Positions 1-9,219 of a DNA stretch of 64,000 nucleotides are shown in pieces; within the stretch, counting starts at the first letter, position 1; the number at the start of each line of letters is the position of its first letter. Position numbers and translations under genes: made by a program. Source of the DNA: Streptomyces flaveolus (GTDB lineage Bacteria > Actinomycetota > Actinomycetes > Streptomycetales > Streptomycetaceae). Location: assembly GCF_000716535.1 (NCBI RefSeq), contig NZ_JNWV01000004.1:186001-250000 (forward strand). The letters are read 5' to 3'. The notes under the pieces are model-generated. The model was not told the DNA's origin, ran no database searches, and was given only the letters and a program-made list of their open reading frames with translations.

Positions 1-70
1 GGCCCCCGACGGCGGCAGGGCGAAGCTCGCCGAGTACGGCGTCACGGCTGCTCCCGACCCGCTCGCATAG
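1..70 (+). CDS. map: methionine aminopeptidase, C-terminal fragment
   Basis: Only the last 22 codons are in the window. They read through AKLAEYGVTAAPDPLA and stop with TAG at 68-70. The identity rests on this tail and on position directly upstream of infA, which is the usual actinobacterial order (secY-adk-map-infA). Type I methionine aminopeptidase removes the initiator Met from nascent proteins using a dinuclear metal centre. None of the catalytic residues lie inside the window, so the call is mainly contextual. Confidence 0.7.
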   Translation, partial: APDGGRAKLAEYGVTAAPDPLA

Positions 71-100
71 GGATCACCCGCATGGGGCAGACTTCCTCGA

Positions 101-130
101 TTCGCCTTTCCGGGTGCGCCGACGTAGACT
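101..130 (+). promoter_or_regulatory. weak candidate promoter for infA-rpmJ
   Basis: TTCGCC at 101-106 and TAGACT at 125-130 are separated by 18 bp. The -10 element is a good match to the housekeeping sigma consensus (TANNNT) but the -35 is poor. It lies in the 162-bp gap between map and infA, about 100 bp before the infA start, where a promoter would be expected. Inference only. Confidence 0.35.
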
Positions 131-232
131 GACTCGTCGGCTCTCGTGCACCCGCATGTCCGCATGCTCCCGCCAGGGGATCCCAGGGATCGCCTGAGAG
201 TCGATCAAGGTAGTCGATTCGAAGGGCGAAGC

Positions 233-454
233 GTGGCCAAGAAGCAAGGTGCCATCGAGATCGAGGGCACTGTCGTCGAGTCTCTGCCGAACGCCATGTT
301 CAAGGTCGAGCTCCAGAACGGCCACCAGGTCCTGGCACACATCAGCGGCAAGATGCGTATGCACTACATCCGCATCCTCCCTGACGACCGGGTCGTGGTG
401 GAGCTGTCTCCGTACGACCTGACGCGTGGCCGGATCGTCTACCGGTACAAGTAG
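233..454 (+). CDS. infA: translation initiation factor IF-1
   Basis: 73-aa protein that binds the ribosomal A site during initiation. It is a single S1/OB-fold domain occupying the whole protein ([19 protein letters not shown] at the start, RGRIVYRYK at the end), exactly the family length. The GTG at 233 is chosen because it gives the conserved [12 protein letters not shown] start with GAAGGGCGAAG just upstream; the frame is open further upstream but that part is not conserved. It is followed after 60 bp by rpmJ, as in other actinobacteria. Confidence 0.97.
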   Translation: MAKKQGAIEIEGTVVESLPNAMFKVELQNGHQVLAHISGKMRMHYIRILPDDRVVVELSPYDLTRGRIVYRYK

Positions 455-514
455 ATCTTGCCCGCGCCCCGGGCCCGCCCGGTGCGATGGCACTGACCCG
501 GAGAACCTCACCCC

Positions 515-628
515 ATGAAGGTCAAGCCGAGCGTCAAGAAGATCTGCGACAAGTGCAGGGTGATCCGCCGTCACGGCCGGGTCATGGTCATCTGCGAGAA
601 CCCGCGCCACAAGCAGCGCCAGGGCTGA
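515..628 (+). CDS. rpmJ: 50S ribosomal protein L36
   Basis: 37-aa ribosomal protein of the large subunit. It begins [19 protein letters not shown] and ends NPRHKQRQG. The zinc-ribbon type is visible: Cys11, Cys14 and Cys27 with His32 form the CxxC...C...H metal site, so this is the zinc-binding (C+) form. Length and position between infA and rpsM are standard. The gene is short and easily missed, but its sequence is diagnostic. Confidence 0.97.
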   Translation: MKVKPSVKKICDKCRVIRRHGRVMVICENPRHKQRQG

Positions 629-821
629 CGCACGACCATCACCCTCTGCACCTCTATCGCAGAGTTTTCGCGCGACGCGAGCTGAATATGTTCATACGCA
701 GAGCCCGAGCCAACCAGCTCGACACCCCCGGTTCGGAGGCCGGGGACCCGGTTCGTACCTAGTACGGCGGCCGGGAGCCGGTTCTGTGGAAGACCTCCGA
801 AGATTCACCAGGAGCCATTGA
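629..821 (+). other. structured spacer / rpsM leader region
   Basis: 193-bp gap without a gene. It contains a G/C hairpin (CCCCGG at 726-731 with CCGGGG at 740-745) and several repeats of a CCGGTTC/GCCGG theme up to about 787, so the rpsM leader can fold. A TATGTT at 687-692 is a possible -10 without a convincing -35. It may hold a secondary promoter or an autoregulatory mRNA site for the S13-S11-alpha-L17 operon, but no named RNA family was recognised. Confidence 0.3.
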
Positions 822-1202
822 ATGGCACGCGTTTCCGGTGTCGACATCCCGCGCGACAAGCGCGTGGAGATCGCCCTCACCTACGTGTTCGGCATCGGCC
901 GGACCCTCTCGAAGGAGACGCTGGCTGCGACCGGCGTCGACCCGAACACCCGCGTTCGTGACCTGACCGAAGAGCAGCTGGTCGCGATCCGCGAGTACGT
1001 CGACAACAACATCAAGACCGAGGGTGACCTCCGTCGCGAGATCCAGGCCGACATCCGCCGCAAGGTCGAGATCGGCACTTACCAGGGTCTCCGTCACCGT
1101 CGCGGTCTGCCCGTCCGCGGTCAGCGCACCAGCACCAACGCCCGCACCCGCAAGGGCCCGCGTCGCGCCATCGCCGGCAAGAAGAAGCCGGGCAAGAAGT
1201 AG
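822..1202 (+). CDS. rpsM: 30S ribosomal protein S13
   Basis: 126-aa small-subunit head protein that contacts the P-site tRNA and bridges to the 50S. The sequence [21 protein letters not shown] is typical, followed by the helix-two-turn-helix core and the [15 protein letters not shown] signature at about residues 90-105. The basic tail ends [14 protein letters not shown] at 810-814 is a well-placed Shine-Dalgarno for the ATG. First gene of the rpsM-rpsK-rpoA-rplQ operon; rpsD is absent here, as is usual in Streptomyces. Confidence 0.98.
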   Translation: MARVSGVDIPRDKRVEIALTYVFGIGRTLSKETLAATGVDPNTRVRDLTEEQLVAIREYVDNNIKTEGDLRREIQADIRRKVEIGTYQGLRHRRGLPVRGQRTSTNARTRKGPRRAIAGKKKPGKK

Positions 1203-1268
1203 TCCGCAGCGGACACCTGTCCACGGTCTTCGCTGTAGGACCGACCACCTCCCTCTAGGAGTTTGTAG

Positions 1269-1673
1269 ATGCCCCCCAAGGGACGTCAGGGCGCTGCCAA
1301 GAAGGTGCGCCGCAAGGAAAAGAAGAACGTCGCTCACGGCCACGCGCACATCAAGAGCACGTTCAACAACACGATCGTCTCGATCACGGACCCGTCCGGC
1401 AACGTGATCTCCTGGGCCTCCGCCGGCCACGTCGGCTTCAAGGGCTCCCGGAAGTCCACGCCGTTCGCCGCGCAGATGGCCGCCGAGTCGGCCGCCCGCC
1501 GCGCCCAGGAGCACGGCATGCGCAAGGTCGACGTGTTCGTCAAGGGCCCGGGTTCCGGTCGTGAGACCGCGATCCGCTCCCTGCAGGCCACGGGCCTCGA
1601 GGTCGGCTCCATCCAGGACGTCACCCCGACCCCGCACAACGGCTGCCGCCCGCCGAAGCGTCGTCGCGTCTGA
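1269..1673 (+). CDS. rpsK: 30S ribosomal protein S11
   Basis: 134-aa protein of the 30S platform near the mRNA exit. It has a basic N-terminus ([19 protein letters not shown]) followed by the conserved [15 protein letters not shown] segment and the C-terminal [13 protein letters not shown] motif. AGGAG at 1257-1261 precedes the ATG at normal spacing. It is 66 bp downstream of rpsM and 144 bp upstream of rpoA in the alpha operon. Confidence 0.98.
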   Translation: MPPKGRQGAAKKVRRKEKKNVAHGHAHIKSTFNNTIVSITDPSGNVISWASAGHVGFKGSRKSTPFAAQMAAESAARRAQEHGMRKVDVFVKGPGSGRETAIRSLQATGLEVGSIQDVTPTPHNGCRPPKRRRV

Positions 1674-1817
1674 CGCTTCGCAGGTCGCTGGTCGCGGGCG
1701 GTACGGCTCTTTCGGGTCGTGCCGCCCGTACCCTTGCAGTACCCGCGCTTTTCTCGGGCGCGGTTTCCGTCGGACGTCAAATAGCGGGCGTCCACGAAAG
1801 AAGGATCTGATCCACAC

Positions 1818-2840
1818 ATGCTGATCGCTCAGCGTCCCTCGTTGACCGAAGAGGTCGTCGACGAGTTCCGCTCCCGGTTCGTGATCGAGCCGCTGGAGCC
1901 GGGCTTCGGCTACACCCTCGGCAACTCCCTCCGCCGTACCCTCCTCTCCTCGATCCCCGGTGCCGCTGTCACCAGCATCCGGATCGACGGCGTGCTGCAC
2001 GAGTTCACCACCGTGCCGGGCGTCAAGGAGGACGTCACCGACCTGATCCTCAACATCAAGCAGCTGGTCGTCTCCTCGGAGCACGACGAGCCGGTCGTGA
2101 TGTACCTGCGCAAGCAGGGCCCGGGTCTGGTCACCGCCGCCGACATCGCGCCCCCGGCCGGTGTCGAGGTGCACAACCCCGACCTCGTCCTCGCCACGCT
2201 CAACGGCAAGGGCAAGCTGGAGATGGAGCTGACGGTCGAGCGTGGCCGCGGTTACGTCTCCGCCGTGCAGAACAAGCAGGTGGGCCAGGAGATCGGCCGT
2301 ATCCCGGTCGACTCGATCTACTCGCCGGTTCTGAAGGTCACGTACAAGGTCGAGGCCACGCGTGTCGAGCAGCGCACCGACTTCGACAAGCTGATCGTCG
2401 ACGTCGAGACCAAGCAGGCGATGCGTCCGCGTGACGCCATGGCCTCCGCCGGTAAGACGCTGGTCGAGCTGTTCGGTCTCGCGCGCGAGCTGAACATCGA
2501 CGCCGAGGGCATCGACATGGGTCCGTCCCCGACGGACGCCGCGCTCGCCGCCGACCTGGCGCTGCCGATCGAGGAGCTGGAGCTCACCGTTCGGTCGTAC
2601 AACTGCCTCAAGCGTGAGGGCATCCACTCCGTGGGTGAGCTGGTCGCGCGCTCCGAGGCCGACCTGCTGGACATCCGCAACTTCGGTGCGAAGTCCATCG
2701 ACGAGGTCAAGGCGAAGCTGGCCGGCATGGGCCTGGCCCTCAAGGACAGCCCGCCCGGATTCGACCCGACCGCCGCCGCGGACGCGTTCGGTGCCGATGA
2801 CGACGCTGACGCCGGTTTCGTGGAGACCGAGCAGTACTGA
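1818..2840 (+). CDS. rpoA: DNA-directed RNA polymerase subunit alpha
   Basis: 340-aa alpha subunit that dimerises to nucleate RNA polymerase assembly. The N-terminal assembly domain runs to about residue 230 ([21 protein letters not shown] is the dimerisation signature). It is followed by a linker and the C-terminal domain at about 250-315 ([29 protein letters not shown]), which contacts UP elements and activators. The acidic tail ([19 protein letters not shown]) is actinobacterial. Start chosen at ATG 1818 after GAAGGA. Length matches Streptomyces alpha. Confidence 0.99.
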   Translation: MLIAQRPSLTEEVVDEFRSRFVIEPLEPGFGYTLGNSLRRTLLSSIPGAAVTSIRIDGVLHEFTTVPGVKEDVTDLILNIKQLVVSSEHDEPVVMYLRKQGPGLVTAADIAPPAGVEVHNPDLVLATLNGKGKLEMELTVERGRGYVSAVQNKQVGQEIGRIPVDSIYSPVLKVTYKVEATRVEQRTDFDKLIVDVETKQAMRPRDAMASAGKTLVELFGLARELNIDAEGIDMGPSPTDAALAADLALPIEELELTVRSYNCLKREGIHSVGELVARSEADLLDIRNFGAKSIDEVKAKLAGMGLALKDSPPGFDPTAAADAFGADDDADAGFVETEQY

Positions 2841-2870
2841 GCGCTCCGCGGGGAGGCCGTACTGTTTCTG

Positions 2871-2940
2871 CGGGCCGGTTGTGGCTGGCCGCGCAGTTCC
2901 CCGCGCCCCTTCCGGGGCGCCCCTTCGGGGACGCCCCGGA
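2871..2940 (+). repeat. Streptomyces-type dispersed intergenic repeat
   Basis: The stretch holds GGTTGTGGCTGGCCGCGCAG followed by TTCCCCGCGCCCCTTCCGGG, then two nested GGGGCGCC/CCCC hairpins. This matches, from memory, a repeat scattered through intergenic regions of many Streptomyces genomes. Here it occupies the rpoA-rplQ gap inside a ribosomal operon. A degenerate, oppositely oriented copy appears near 21864-21893. Its function is unknown. Confidence 0.6.
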
Positions 2941-3018
2941 TCTCCGACGAGCAACCGCTCGCTCGGATACTGACCCCGGTACCTGATACGGCCGGGGCAG
3001 ACACACAGGAGAAGAACC

Positions 3019-3510
3019 ATGCCGAAGCCCACCAAGGGTGCCCGTCTGGGCGGCAGCGCCGCGCACGAGAAGCTGCTCCTCGCGAACCTGGCGAAGAGCC
3101 TCTTCGAGCACGGCCGTATCACCACCACCGAGGCGAAGGCGCGCCGTCTGCGTCCGTACGCCGAGCGTCTGATCACCAAGGCGAAGAAGGGCGACCTTCA
3201 CAACCGCCGCCAGGTGCTTCAGGTCATCACGGACAAGAGCGTCGTCCACACGCTCTTCACCGAGATCGGCCCGCGGTACGAGAACCGTCCCGGTGGCTAC
3301 ACCCGCATCACCAAGATCGGTAACCGCCGTGGCGACAACGCGCCCATGGCCGTCATCGAGCTGGTCGAGGCGCTGACGGTCGCCCAGCAGGCGACCGGTG
3401 AGGCCGAGGCCGCCACCAAGCGTGCGGTCAAGGAGGCCGAGGAGGCCAAGGCCGAGGAGACCAAGGTCGAGGAGACCGAGGCTCCCGCCGAGGAGTCCAA
3501 GGACGCCTGA
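3019..3510 (+). CDS. rplQ: 50S ribosomal protein L17
   Basis: 163-aa large-subunit protein near the exit tunnel. Residues 1-116 form the usual L17 domain ([18 protein letters not shown] at the start, [20 protein letters not shown] near its end). Residues 117-163 are a Lys/Glu/Ala-rich, probably helical and unstructured extension, longer than the E. coli protein (127 aa) and common in actinobacteria. AGGAGAAG precedes the ATG. A strong terminator follows. Confidence 0.98.
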   Translation: MPKPTKGARLGGSAAHEKLLLANLAKSLFEHGRITTTEAKARRLRPYAERLITKAKKGDLHNRRQVLQVITDKSVVHTLFTEIGPRYENRPGGYTRITKIGNRRGDNAPMAVIELVEALTVAQQATGEAEAATKRAVKEAEEAKAEETKVEETEAPAEESKDA

Positions 3511-3528
3511 GGCTCTGCCTGACGCGGG

Positions 3529-3560
3529 AAGCGGGTTCGCCCTTCGGGGCGGGCCCGCTT
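3529..3560 (+). terminator. intrinsic terminator after rplQ
   Basis: A 14-bp stem (3529-3542 pairing with 3547-3560, including two G-T pairs) closed by a TTCG tetraloop. It begins 18 bp after the rplQ stop and ends 24 bp before the truA start. There is no long T tract, which is normal for Streptomyces. It probably separates the abundant ribosomal transcript from truA, or attenuates readthrough. Confidence 0.85.
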
Positions 3561-3584
3561 TCGCGTACTTGAGAGGATCTGTAC

Positions 3585-4448
3585 GTGAGTGACGAAGTAC
3601 AGCCCGGCCATGTCCGTCTCCGTCTCGACCTGTCCTACGACGGCACCGACTTCCACGGCTGGGCCAAGCAGGCCGGTGGCAGGCGGACCGTGCAGGGGGA
3701 GATCGAGGACGCCCTGCGGACGGTGACCCGGTCCCGGGAGACCTATGAGCTGACGGTCGCCGGGCGGACCGACGCCGGGGTGCACGCGCGCGGGCAGGTG
3801 GCGCACGTGGATCTGCCCGAGGGTGTCTGGCGTGAGCATCACGAGAAGCTGCTCAAGCGGCTCGCCGGCCGGCTGCCGAGGGACGTGCGGGTGTGGGCGC
3901 TCAGGGAGGCGCCGAGCGGTTTCAACGCGCGGTTCTCGGCCGTCTGGCGGCGGTACGCCTACCGGGTGACCGACAACCCGGGCGGTGTGGACCCGCTGCT
4001 GCGCAACCACGTGCTGTGGCACGACTGGCCGCTCGACGTGGACGCCATGAACGAGGCCGCCCGGGCGCTGCTCGGGGAGCACGACTTCGCTGCCTACTGC
4101 AAGAGGCGGGAAGGGGCGACCACGATCCGCACGCTCCAGGAGCTGAGCCTGGTCAGGGGGGATGACGGGATCATCACCGCCACCGTGCGCGCGGACGCCT
4201 TCTGCCACAACATGGTGCGGTCGCTGATCGGCGCGCTGCTGTTCGTCGGGGACGGGCACCGGGGGCCCGAGTGGCCCGGGAAGGTGCTGGCCGCGGGAGT
4301 GCGGGACTCCGCCGTGCATGTCGTACGTCCGCACGGGCTGACGCTGGAGGAGGTCGGCTATCCGGCCGACGAACTGCTGGCGGCCCGGAGCAAGGAGGCC
4401 CGGAACAAGCGGTCGCTTCCCGGAGCGCCGGGCTGCGAAACCTGTTAG
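3585..4448 (+). CDS. truA: tRNA pseudouridine(38-40) synthase TruA
   Basis: 287-aa enzyme that isomerises uridines 38-40 in the anticodon stem-loop. The catalytic Asp63 is in [29 protein letters not shown] near the N-terminus and [17 protein letters not shown] near the C-terminus are family signatures. GTG 3585 gives the correct length and follows GAGAGGATCTG. It commonly follows rplQ in bacteria. After it the window departs from the ribosomal theme with a polysaccharide module. Confidence 0.96.
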   Translation: MSDEVQPGHVRLRLDLSYDGTDFHGWAKQAGGRRTVQGEIEDALRTVTRSRETYELTVAGRTDAGVHARGQVAHVDLPEGVWREHHEKLLKRLAGRLPRDVRVWALREAPSGFNARFSAVWRRYAYRVTDNPGGVDPLLRNHVLWHDWPLDVDAMNEAARALLGEHDFAAYCKRREGATTIRTLQELSLVRGDDGIITATVRADAFCHNMVRSLIGALLFVGDGHRGPEWPGKVLAAGVRDSAVHVVRPHGLTLEEVGYPADELLAARSKEARNKRSLPGAPGCETC

Positions 4449-4630
4449 TTACGTTGCATTTCGCTGATCTTATGCCTCATGTCTGGACTTACCAGGCGTA
4501 ACCCCCTTACCAACTCTTACGCGTTTCATACCGCTCGGTTACAGTTGCGCCTCCCGGCCAGATGTTCGACAGGGGTGGCCGGGGTTGGCTGGGGGGTCGA
4601 CGGGCCGATACGCCCGGGGTTGGACAAGGC

Positions 4631-6247
4631 ATGACTTCAGTGGGTCCCGTGCGGACCGGGGGGCGTCGCGCGGCGCGCCAGAGTGGTGGGCGGCGACGGG
4701 CCGCGCGGGGCGGGAACCCCGCGCTCGGACTGCTGCCGCTGCCGCCGACGGACCGGGAGAAGTACTCCTACGCGCACCGGCATCTGTGGATCCTGACCAT
4801 CAGCTCGCTGGTCAGTTTCTGCTGTCTGGTGGTGAGCCAGTTCAAGCTGGCGCAGTCCACGCCGGTGCTGTGGATCTACACCCCGCTGCTGGTGTTCACG
4901 GTGATCTACTACCTGGTGTCGCTGCGGGTGAACGGATTCACCCGGGACTTCGACATCGCCCACCACCGGCGGCTGGTGCAGAACTGGCGGCCCGAGGTCT
5001 ACCCGTCCGTCGACGTGTTCCTGCCGGTGTGCGGAGAGCCCATCGAGGTGCTGCACAACACCTGGCGGCACGTGCGGGCGATGGCCGACCGGTACCCCGG
5101 GGTCTGTGTGCCGTTCGTGCTGGACGACGGCGCGAGTCCGGAGCTGGCGGCGATGGCCCGGGACTTCGGGTTCCGCTACGGCACCCGGGAGAACCGGGGC
5201 TGGTTCAAGAAGGCCGGCAACCTCCACTTCGGCTTCGCCCAGTCCGACGGCGAGTACATCCTGATCCTGGACGCCGACTTCACCCCGCGCGCCGATCTGC
5301 TGGAGGAGCTGCTGCCGTACATGGACGCCGATCCGCGGATCGGCATCGTCCAGTCCCCGCAGTACTTCCGGGTGCTCGACTCGCAGAACTGGATCGAGCG
5401 CGGCGCGGGGGCGGTGCAGGAGCTGTTCTACCGGTCCGTGCAGGTGTCGCGGCAGGGCAGCGACGGCGCCATCTGCGTCGGTTCCTGCGCGATCTACCGG
5501 CGGGCGGCCCTGGAGACCAACGGCGGCACCACCTTGATCGAGCACTCCGAGGACGTGCACACCGGCTTCGATCTGCGGGGACTCGGCTGGGACCTGCGCT
5601 ATGTGCCGGTCGCGGTCTCCACGGGCGTGTGCCCGGACACCGCGGGCGCCTTCTTCAACCAGCAGTACCGCTGGTGCTCGGGCTCGATGAGCCTGCTCGG
5701 CAGCCGCAAGTTCTGGCGGGCGAAGATCAAGCTCTCCAGCCGGCTGTGCTACATGTCCGGGTTCTTCTACTACATCCACACCGCGCTGTTCACCTTCGCG
5801 GCGCCGGTCATCCCGATCGTGCTGCTGCTGATGATGCCGGAGAAGCTCAAGGTGGAGCATCTGCTCCTGGTGCTGCCCAGCATCCTCTACACCACGATCG
5901 TCTTCCCGATGTGGCACCGGGCGCCGTACCGCCTGGAGGCGTGGGCGGCCCGCATGATGTACGGCTGGGCGCACGTCTTCGCCATCTGGGACATCCTGCG
6001 CAAGAACCGGATGGGCTGGCAGCCGACCGGTTCCTCCGGCGCGAAGAAGAACAAGACGCGGCGCTTCTGGATCGGCATGTGGGCCTGGAGCGGAGGCACG
6101 GCGCTGATCTGGGTCACCGCAGCGGTGTACCGGACGTTCACCATGAACGCCCCGGACTTCGCCCTGATCCTGTCCTCCGGGTTGTTCTACGCACTGGTCG
6201 TGGGTCGCGTCCTGGTCCAGCCGCGCTCGGGGGCGGAGGCCGCCTGA
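4631..6247 (+). CDS. cellulose-synthase-like family 2 glycosyltransferase
   Basis: 538-aa polytopic membrane enzyme predicted to polymerise a sugar from a nucleotide-sugar donor. All processive GT2 motifs are present: Asp165 in LDDGAS, DxD at 214-216 (ILDADF), Glu-Asp at 307-308 (SEDVHTGF) and QQYRW at 344-348. Two membrane segments (about 50-95) precede the catalytic domain and about four follow. There is no PilZ domain, so no c-di-GMP control is visible. ATG 4631 was preferred over an upstream ATG at 4562, because the extra 23 residues look non-coding. Its stop overlaps the next start (TGATG at 6245-6249). The sugar is unknown; cellulose, mannan or another beta-glycan are possible. Confidence 0.85.
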   Translation: MTSVGPVRTGGRRAARQSGGRRRAARGGNPALGLLPLPPTDREKYSYAHRHLWILTISSLVSFCCLVVSQFKLAQSTPVLWIYTPLLVFTVIYYLVSLRVNGFTRDFDIAHHRRLVQNWRPEVYPSVDVFLPVCGEPIEVLHNTWRHVRAMADRYPGVCVPFVLDDGASPELAAMARDFGFRYGTRENRGWFKKAGNLHFGFAQSDGEYILILDADFTPRADLLEELLPYMDADPRIGIVQSPQYFRVLDSQNWIERGAGAVQELFYRSVQVSRQGSDGAICVGSCAIYRRAALETNGGTTLIEHSEDVHTGFDLRGLGWDLRYVPVAVSTGVCPDTAGAFFNQQYRWCSGSMSLLGSRKFWRAKIKLSSRLCYMSGFFYYIHTALFTFAAPVIPIVLLLMMPEKLKVEHLLLVLPSILYTTIVFPMWHRAPYRLEAWAARMMYGWAHVFAIWDILRKNRMGWQPTGSSGAKKNKTRRFWIGMWAWSGGTALIWVTAAVYRTFTMNAPDFALILSSGLFYALVVGRVLVQPRSGAEAA

Positions 6248-7308
6248 TGCTACTGACGAAACGATTTTGCAATGTCCGTGCGGCACGTCTCCGCAGCCGC
6301 CGTCCGGTCCGCGCCGCGCTGGCCGGCGTCCTCGTCGGCGTCCTCGCGCTCAGCGGCTGCTCGCTGCTCGGCGACGACTCGGGCGACTCGCCGGCGTCCG
6401 GCGGCGGCACGTCCGCCCCGCACGCCACGGCCGGCTCCGGCCAGGACGTCCCCTACGACGTCACCCCCCTGCTGAAGCCGGCGAAGAAGTACTTCGGCGC
6501 CGCGGTGCCCGGCGCGCCGAACTCCATGAAGAACGTCGACGCGTACACGAAGATGACCGGCAAGCAGCCGAACCTGGTCGAGTACTACGCCGGCTGGGGC
6601 GACGGCTTCGACGCCACCGGGGTGCGCAACGCCTGGGCCGAGGGCGCGCTGACGCTGATGTCCTGGGAGCCCTTCGACACCCCGGTCGCCGACATAGCGG
6701 CGGGCAAGTCGGACCCGTACATCAAGGAGTACGCGGCCGCGGTCCGCAAGCTGAACCTGCCCGTGGTGATCGACTTCGCGGACGAGTTCAACGGCCACTG
6801 GGAGAAGTGGGGCACGAACGACGTGACCCCGGCCCAGTACGTCGCCGCCTGGCGGCACATCCACCAGACCTTCGTGGACGCGGGCGCCACCAACGTCATC
6901 TGGGCCTGGTCGCCCAACATCGTCAACCCGGTCCCGGACGTGAAGCTCAAGCCGTACTACCCGGGCGACGCCTACGTCGACTGGGTCGGAATGATCGGCT
7001 ACTTCACCGCCGGCCAGGACAACTCCTTCGACAGCGTCTTCGGGACCACCCGCGACCGGGTCCGCACCTTCACCAAGAAGCCGCTCCTGCTCCTGGAGAC
7101 CGGCGCCATGCCCGGCGAACGGCGGCGGGCCGACATCCGCAACCTGTTCGCGGGCGTCGCGGCGGACGACGACATGCTCGGCTTCGTCTGGTTCAACCAC
7201 AAGAAGCGCGCCGACTGGCGGCTGGAGGCGAGCCCACTGGCGCTGAAGGAGTTCAGACGCCTGGCCGCCGACGACCGGTTCGGCTTCGACGTACGGAAGC
7301 CGTCATGA
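6247..7308 (+). CDS. secreted GH26-like glycoside hydrolase lipoprotein
   Basis: 353-aa protein with a lipoprotein signal: basic N-terminus, hydrophobic segment 23-35 and lipobox LSGC with Cys38. The mature part resembles GH26 (beta-mannanase/endoglucanase clan A): a putative acid/base Glu180 in FADEFNGHWEKWG and a putative nucleophile Glu284 in LLLETGAMPG, at the ends of barrel strands 4 and 7. Coupled to the upstream synthase (TGATG) and to the downstream gene (ATGA). Polysaccharide synthases often travel with a hydrolase that edits or releases the polymer; that role is inferred. Substrate uncertain. Confidence 0.75.
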   Translation: MLLTKRFCNVRAARLRSRRPVRAALAGVLVGVLALSGCSLLGDDSGDSPASGGGTSAPHATAGSGQDVPYDVTPLLKPAKKYFGAAVPGAPNSMKNVDAYTKMTGKQPNLVEYYAGWGDGFDATGVRNAWAEGALTLMSWEPFDTPVADIAAGKSDPYIKEYAAAVRKLNLPVVIDFADEFNGHWEKWGTNDVTPAQYVAAWRHIHQTFVDAGATNVIWAWSPNIVNPVPDVKLKPYYPGDAYVDWVGMIGYFTAGQDNSFDSVFGTTRDRVRTFTKKPLLLLETGAMPGERRRADIRNLFAGVAADDDMLGFVWFNHKKRADWRLEASPLALKEFRRLAADDRFGFDVRKPS

Positions 7309-9182
7309 GTTCACGACCCGAGTACTACGTCCCGCAGCCGTACGACCCGTACGCGGACGACGACCCGCAGGGCGGCTGGTTCAACTCCGACGGGTACGCG
7401 CCGCGCCGGCCCCAGGGCCACGAGCAGGCCCCGGGGCCCGAGGCACCACAGGGCTACGCCACGCCCCAGGGGCACGAGACACCCCAGGGCTACGCCGAGC
7501 CCCATGGCTACGCCGAGCCACAGGGTTACGAAGTCCCCCAGGGGTACGACTACGACCCCCGGACCTATCCGTACCAGCAGCAGGACGACCAGCCGACGCA
7601 CGCCCCGCACCCGGTGGCCGAGCCGCCGGCGCCCGCCGAGCCCGGGTACACCGTGCCCGAGACGCCCGAGGTCGGCTGGGACATGGCCGCCAGCCGGCGG
7701 CGCGCCTGGGTCAGCCGGGCCGTGCTGCTGTTCGTCCTGGCCGTCCAGGCGGTGCTCCCGCTGCGCCTGTCCAACACGGCGTTCCAGGACGAGGCCCTGT
7801 ACCTGGCCGCCGGCCACGCCGAACTGCGGCACCTGCTGCACGGCACCCCGCTGCCCATCGACTACGGGGCGTACTTCTCCGGCTCGCCGCAGCTCTACCC
7901 GGTGCTCGCCGCCGTCGTCGACGACCGTTTCGGGCTCACCGGGGCCCGCGTCCTGAGCCTGGCCTTCATGCTGGGCACCACCGCGCTGCTGTACTCCTTC
8001 ACCCGGCGGCTGTTCAACGAGCGGGCCGCGCTGGCCGGCGCGGCGCTGTTCGCCGTGGTGCAGTCGACCGTCGTCATGGGGTACTTCGCCACCTACGACG
8101 CCGCCGCGGTGTTCCTGCTGGCCCTGGCCACCTGGATCGTCGTCCGCACCGACCGGGCGCCCGTGGCCGCCGTGCTGCTCGCCGCGCCGGTCGCCGTCCT
8201 CGCCGTCGGCGTGAAGTACGCGTCCGCCCTGTACCTGCCGACGATCGTCGTGCTCGCGCTGCTCACCGGCTGGCCGCACAAGAGCGGCAAGGCCTTCCTG
8301 CGGATGCTGCTGCTCGCGCTCGGCATCGGCGCCCTGCTGGCGGCCGGCATGTACAGCACCGATCTGCTCGCCGGTGTGCGGCAGACCACCACCAACCGCG
8401 ACCACGGCTCCGACACCGCCGCCTTCCTGCTCCAGCGGTCGGCCCAGTGGGGCGGGCTGATGTTCCTCACCGCCGTCGGCGGCGCCCTGTCCTATGTGCG
8501 GCGCAGCCGGATGAACGAGTCGCCGGTCGCCCAGCGGCTCGGCAACCCCGGCTGGCGCTGGCGGGCCCTGCTCGGGCTGGTGCTGTGCGGCACCGCGCTG
8601 CTCGCACCCGCCTACCAGGTGCACCTGGGCACCGTGGTCTCGCTGTTCAAGCACGTCGGCTTCGGCCTGCTGTTCGCCGCGCCGATGGCCGGTGTCGGCG
8701 TGACCCGGCTGATCGGGGCGCACTTCCGCTACCCCCAGCTCGGCATCATGCTGTGGACGGCGACGCTCTGCCTCGGCATCCAGCAGGCGGACTGGCGCTT
8801 CGGCGTCTGGCCCGACTCCTCGAAGATGATCCAGGTCATCGACTCCCACGTGGACCGCAAGGGCCACTACCTCGCCTCGACGCCCGAGGTGCCCGTCTAC
8901 TACCTGCGCGACAGGACCAGCCACCGGCAGTGGCAGGGCGTCTTCGCCCTGGAGTACACGGACAAGAAGGGCACGTACCACAAGGGCGACGCCGCCTACC
9001 GCGCGGCGCTGCGCGACGGCGAGTTCGACCTGATCGTCCTGGACGGTCTCACCAACCCACGGGTGGACACCGTCGTCGCGGACGCGGTCAAGGGCAATCC
9101 GCACTACCGGCTCCTCGCCGATCTGCCCTTCCGCAACTCCAGCGGCACCGGTCACTACCGCATCTGGGTCAAGACCTCCTGA
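7305..9182 (+). CDS. GT-C membrane glycosyltransferase (PMT/ArnT-like) with repeat-rich N-terminus
   Basis: 625-aa protein. Residues 1-125 are hydrophilic and low-complexity, with repeated (P/E)QGY and QGH units at about 34-80 and many Tyr/Pro/Gln, probably cytoplasmic and disordered. From about 133 there are around ten transmembrane helices. The first periplasmic loop carries FQDEALYLAAGH with Asp162-Glu163, the position of the catalytic acidic residue in GT-C enzymes that use polyprenyl-phosphate sugars. A soluble C-terminal part follows. Start overlaps the preceding stop (ATGA). Predicted to transfer a lipid-linked sugar to a polymer or protein outside the membrane; the acceptor is unknown. 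Confidence 0.8.
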   Translation: MSSRPEYYVPQPYDPYADDDPQGGWFNSDGYAPRRPQGHEQAPGPEAPQGYATPQGHETPQGYAEPHGYAEPQGYEVPQGYDYDPRTYPYQQQDDQPTHAPHPVAEPPAPAEPGYTVPETPEVGWDMAASRRRAWVSRAVLLFVLAVQAVLPLRLSNTAFQDEALYLAAGHAELRHLLHGTPLPIDYGAYFSGSPQLYPVLAAVVDDRFGLTGARVLSLAFMLGTTALLYSFTRRLFNERAALAGAALFAVVQSTVVMGYFATYDAAAVFLLALATWIVVRTDRAPVAAVLLAAPVAVLAVGVKYASALYLPTIVVLALLTGWPHKSGKAFLRMLLLALGIGALLAAGMYSTDLLAGVRQTTTNRDHGSDTAAFLLQRSAQWGGLMFLTAVGGALSYVRRSRMNESPVAQRLGNPGWRWRALLGLVLCGTALLAPAYQVHLGTVVSLFKHVGFGLLFAAPMAGVGVTRLIGAHFRYPQLGIMLWTATLCLGIQQADWRFGVWPDSSKMIQVIDSHVDRKGHYLASTPEVPVYYLRDRTSHRQWQGVFALEYTDKKGTYHKGDAAYRAALRDGEFDLIVLDGLTNPRVDTVVADAVKGNPHYRLLADLPFRNSSGTGHYRIWVKTS

Positions 9183-9219
9183 CGCACCCGAAGCATCCGA
9201 AGCAAGAAAGGCCGTTCCC

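Noticed and set aside
759..3179. 806-codon open frame on the minus strand opposite rpsM-rpsK-rpoA
   Set aside because: Shadow of strongly third-position-biased ribosomal genes; composition is Arg/Gly/Asp/Leu-rich and no family is recognisable.
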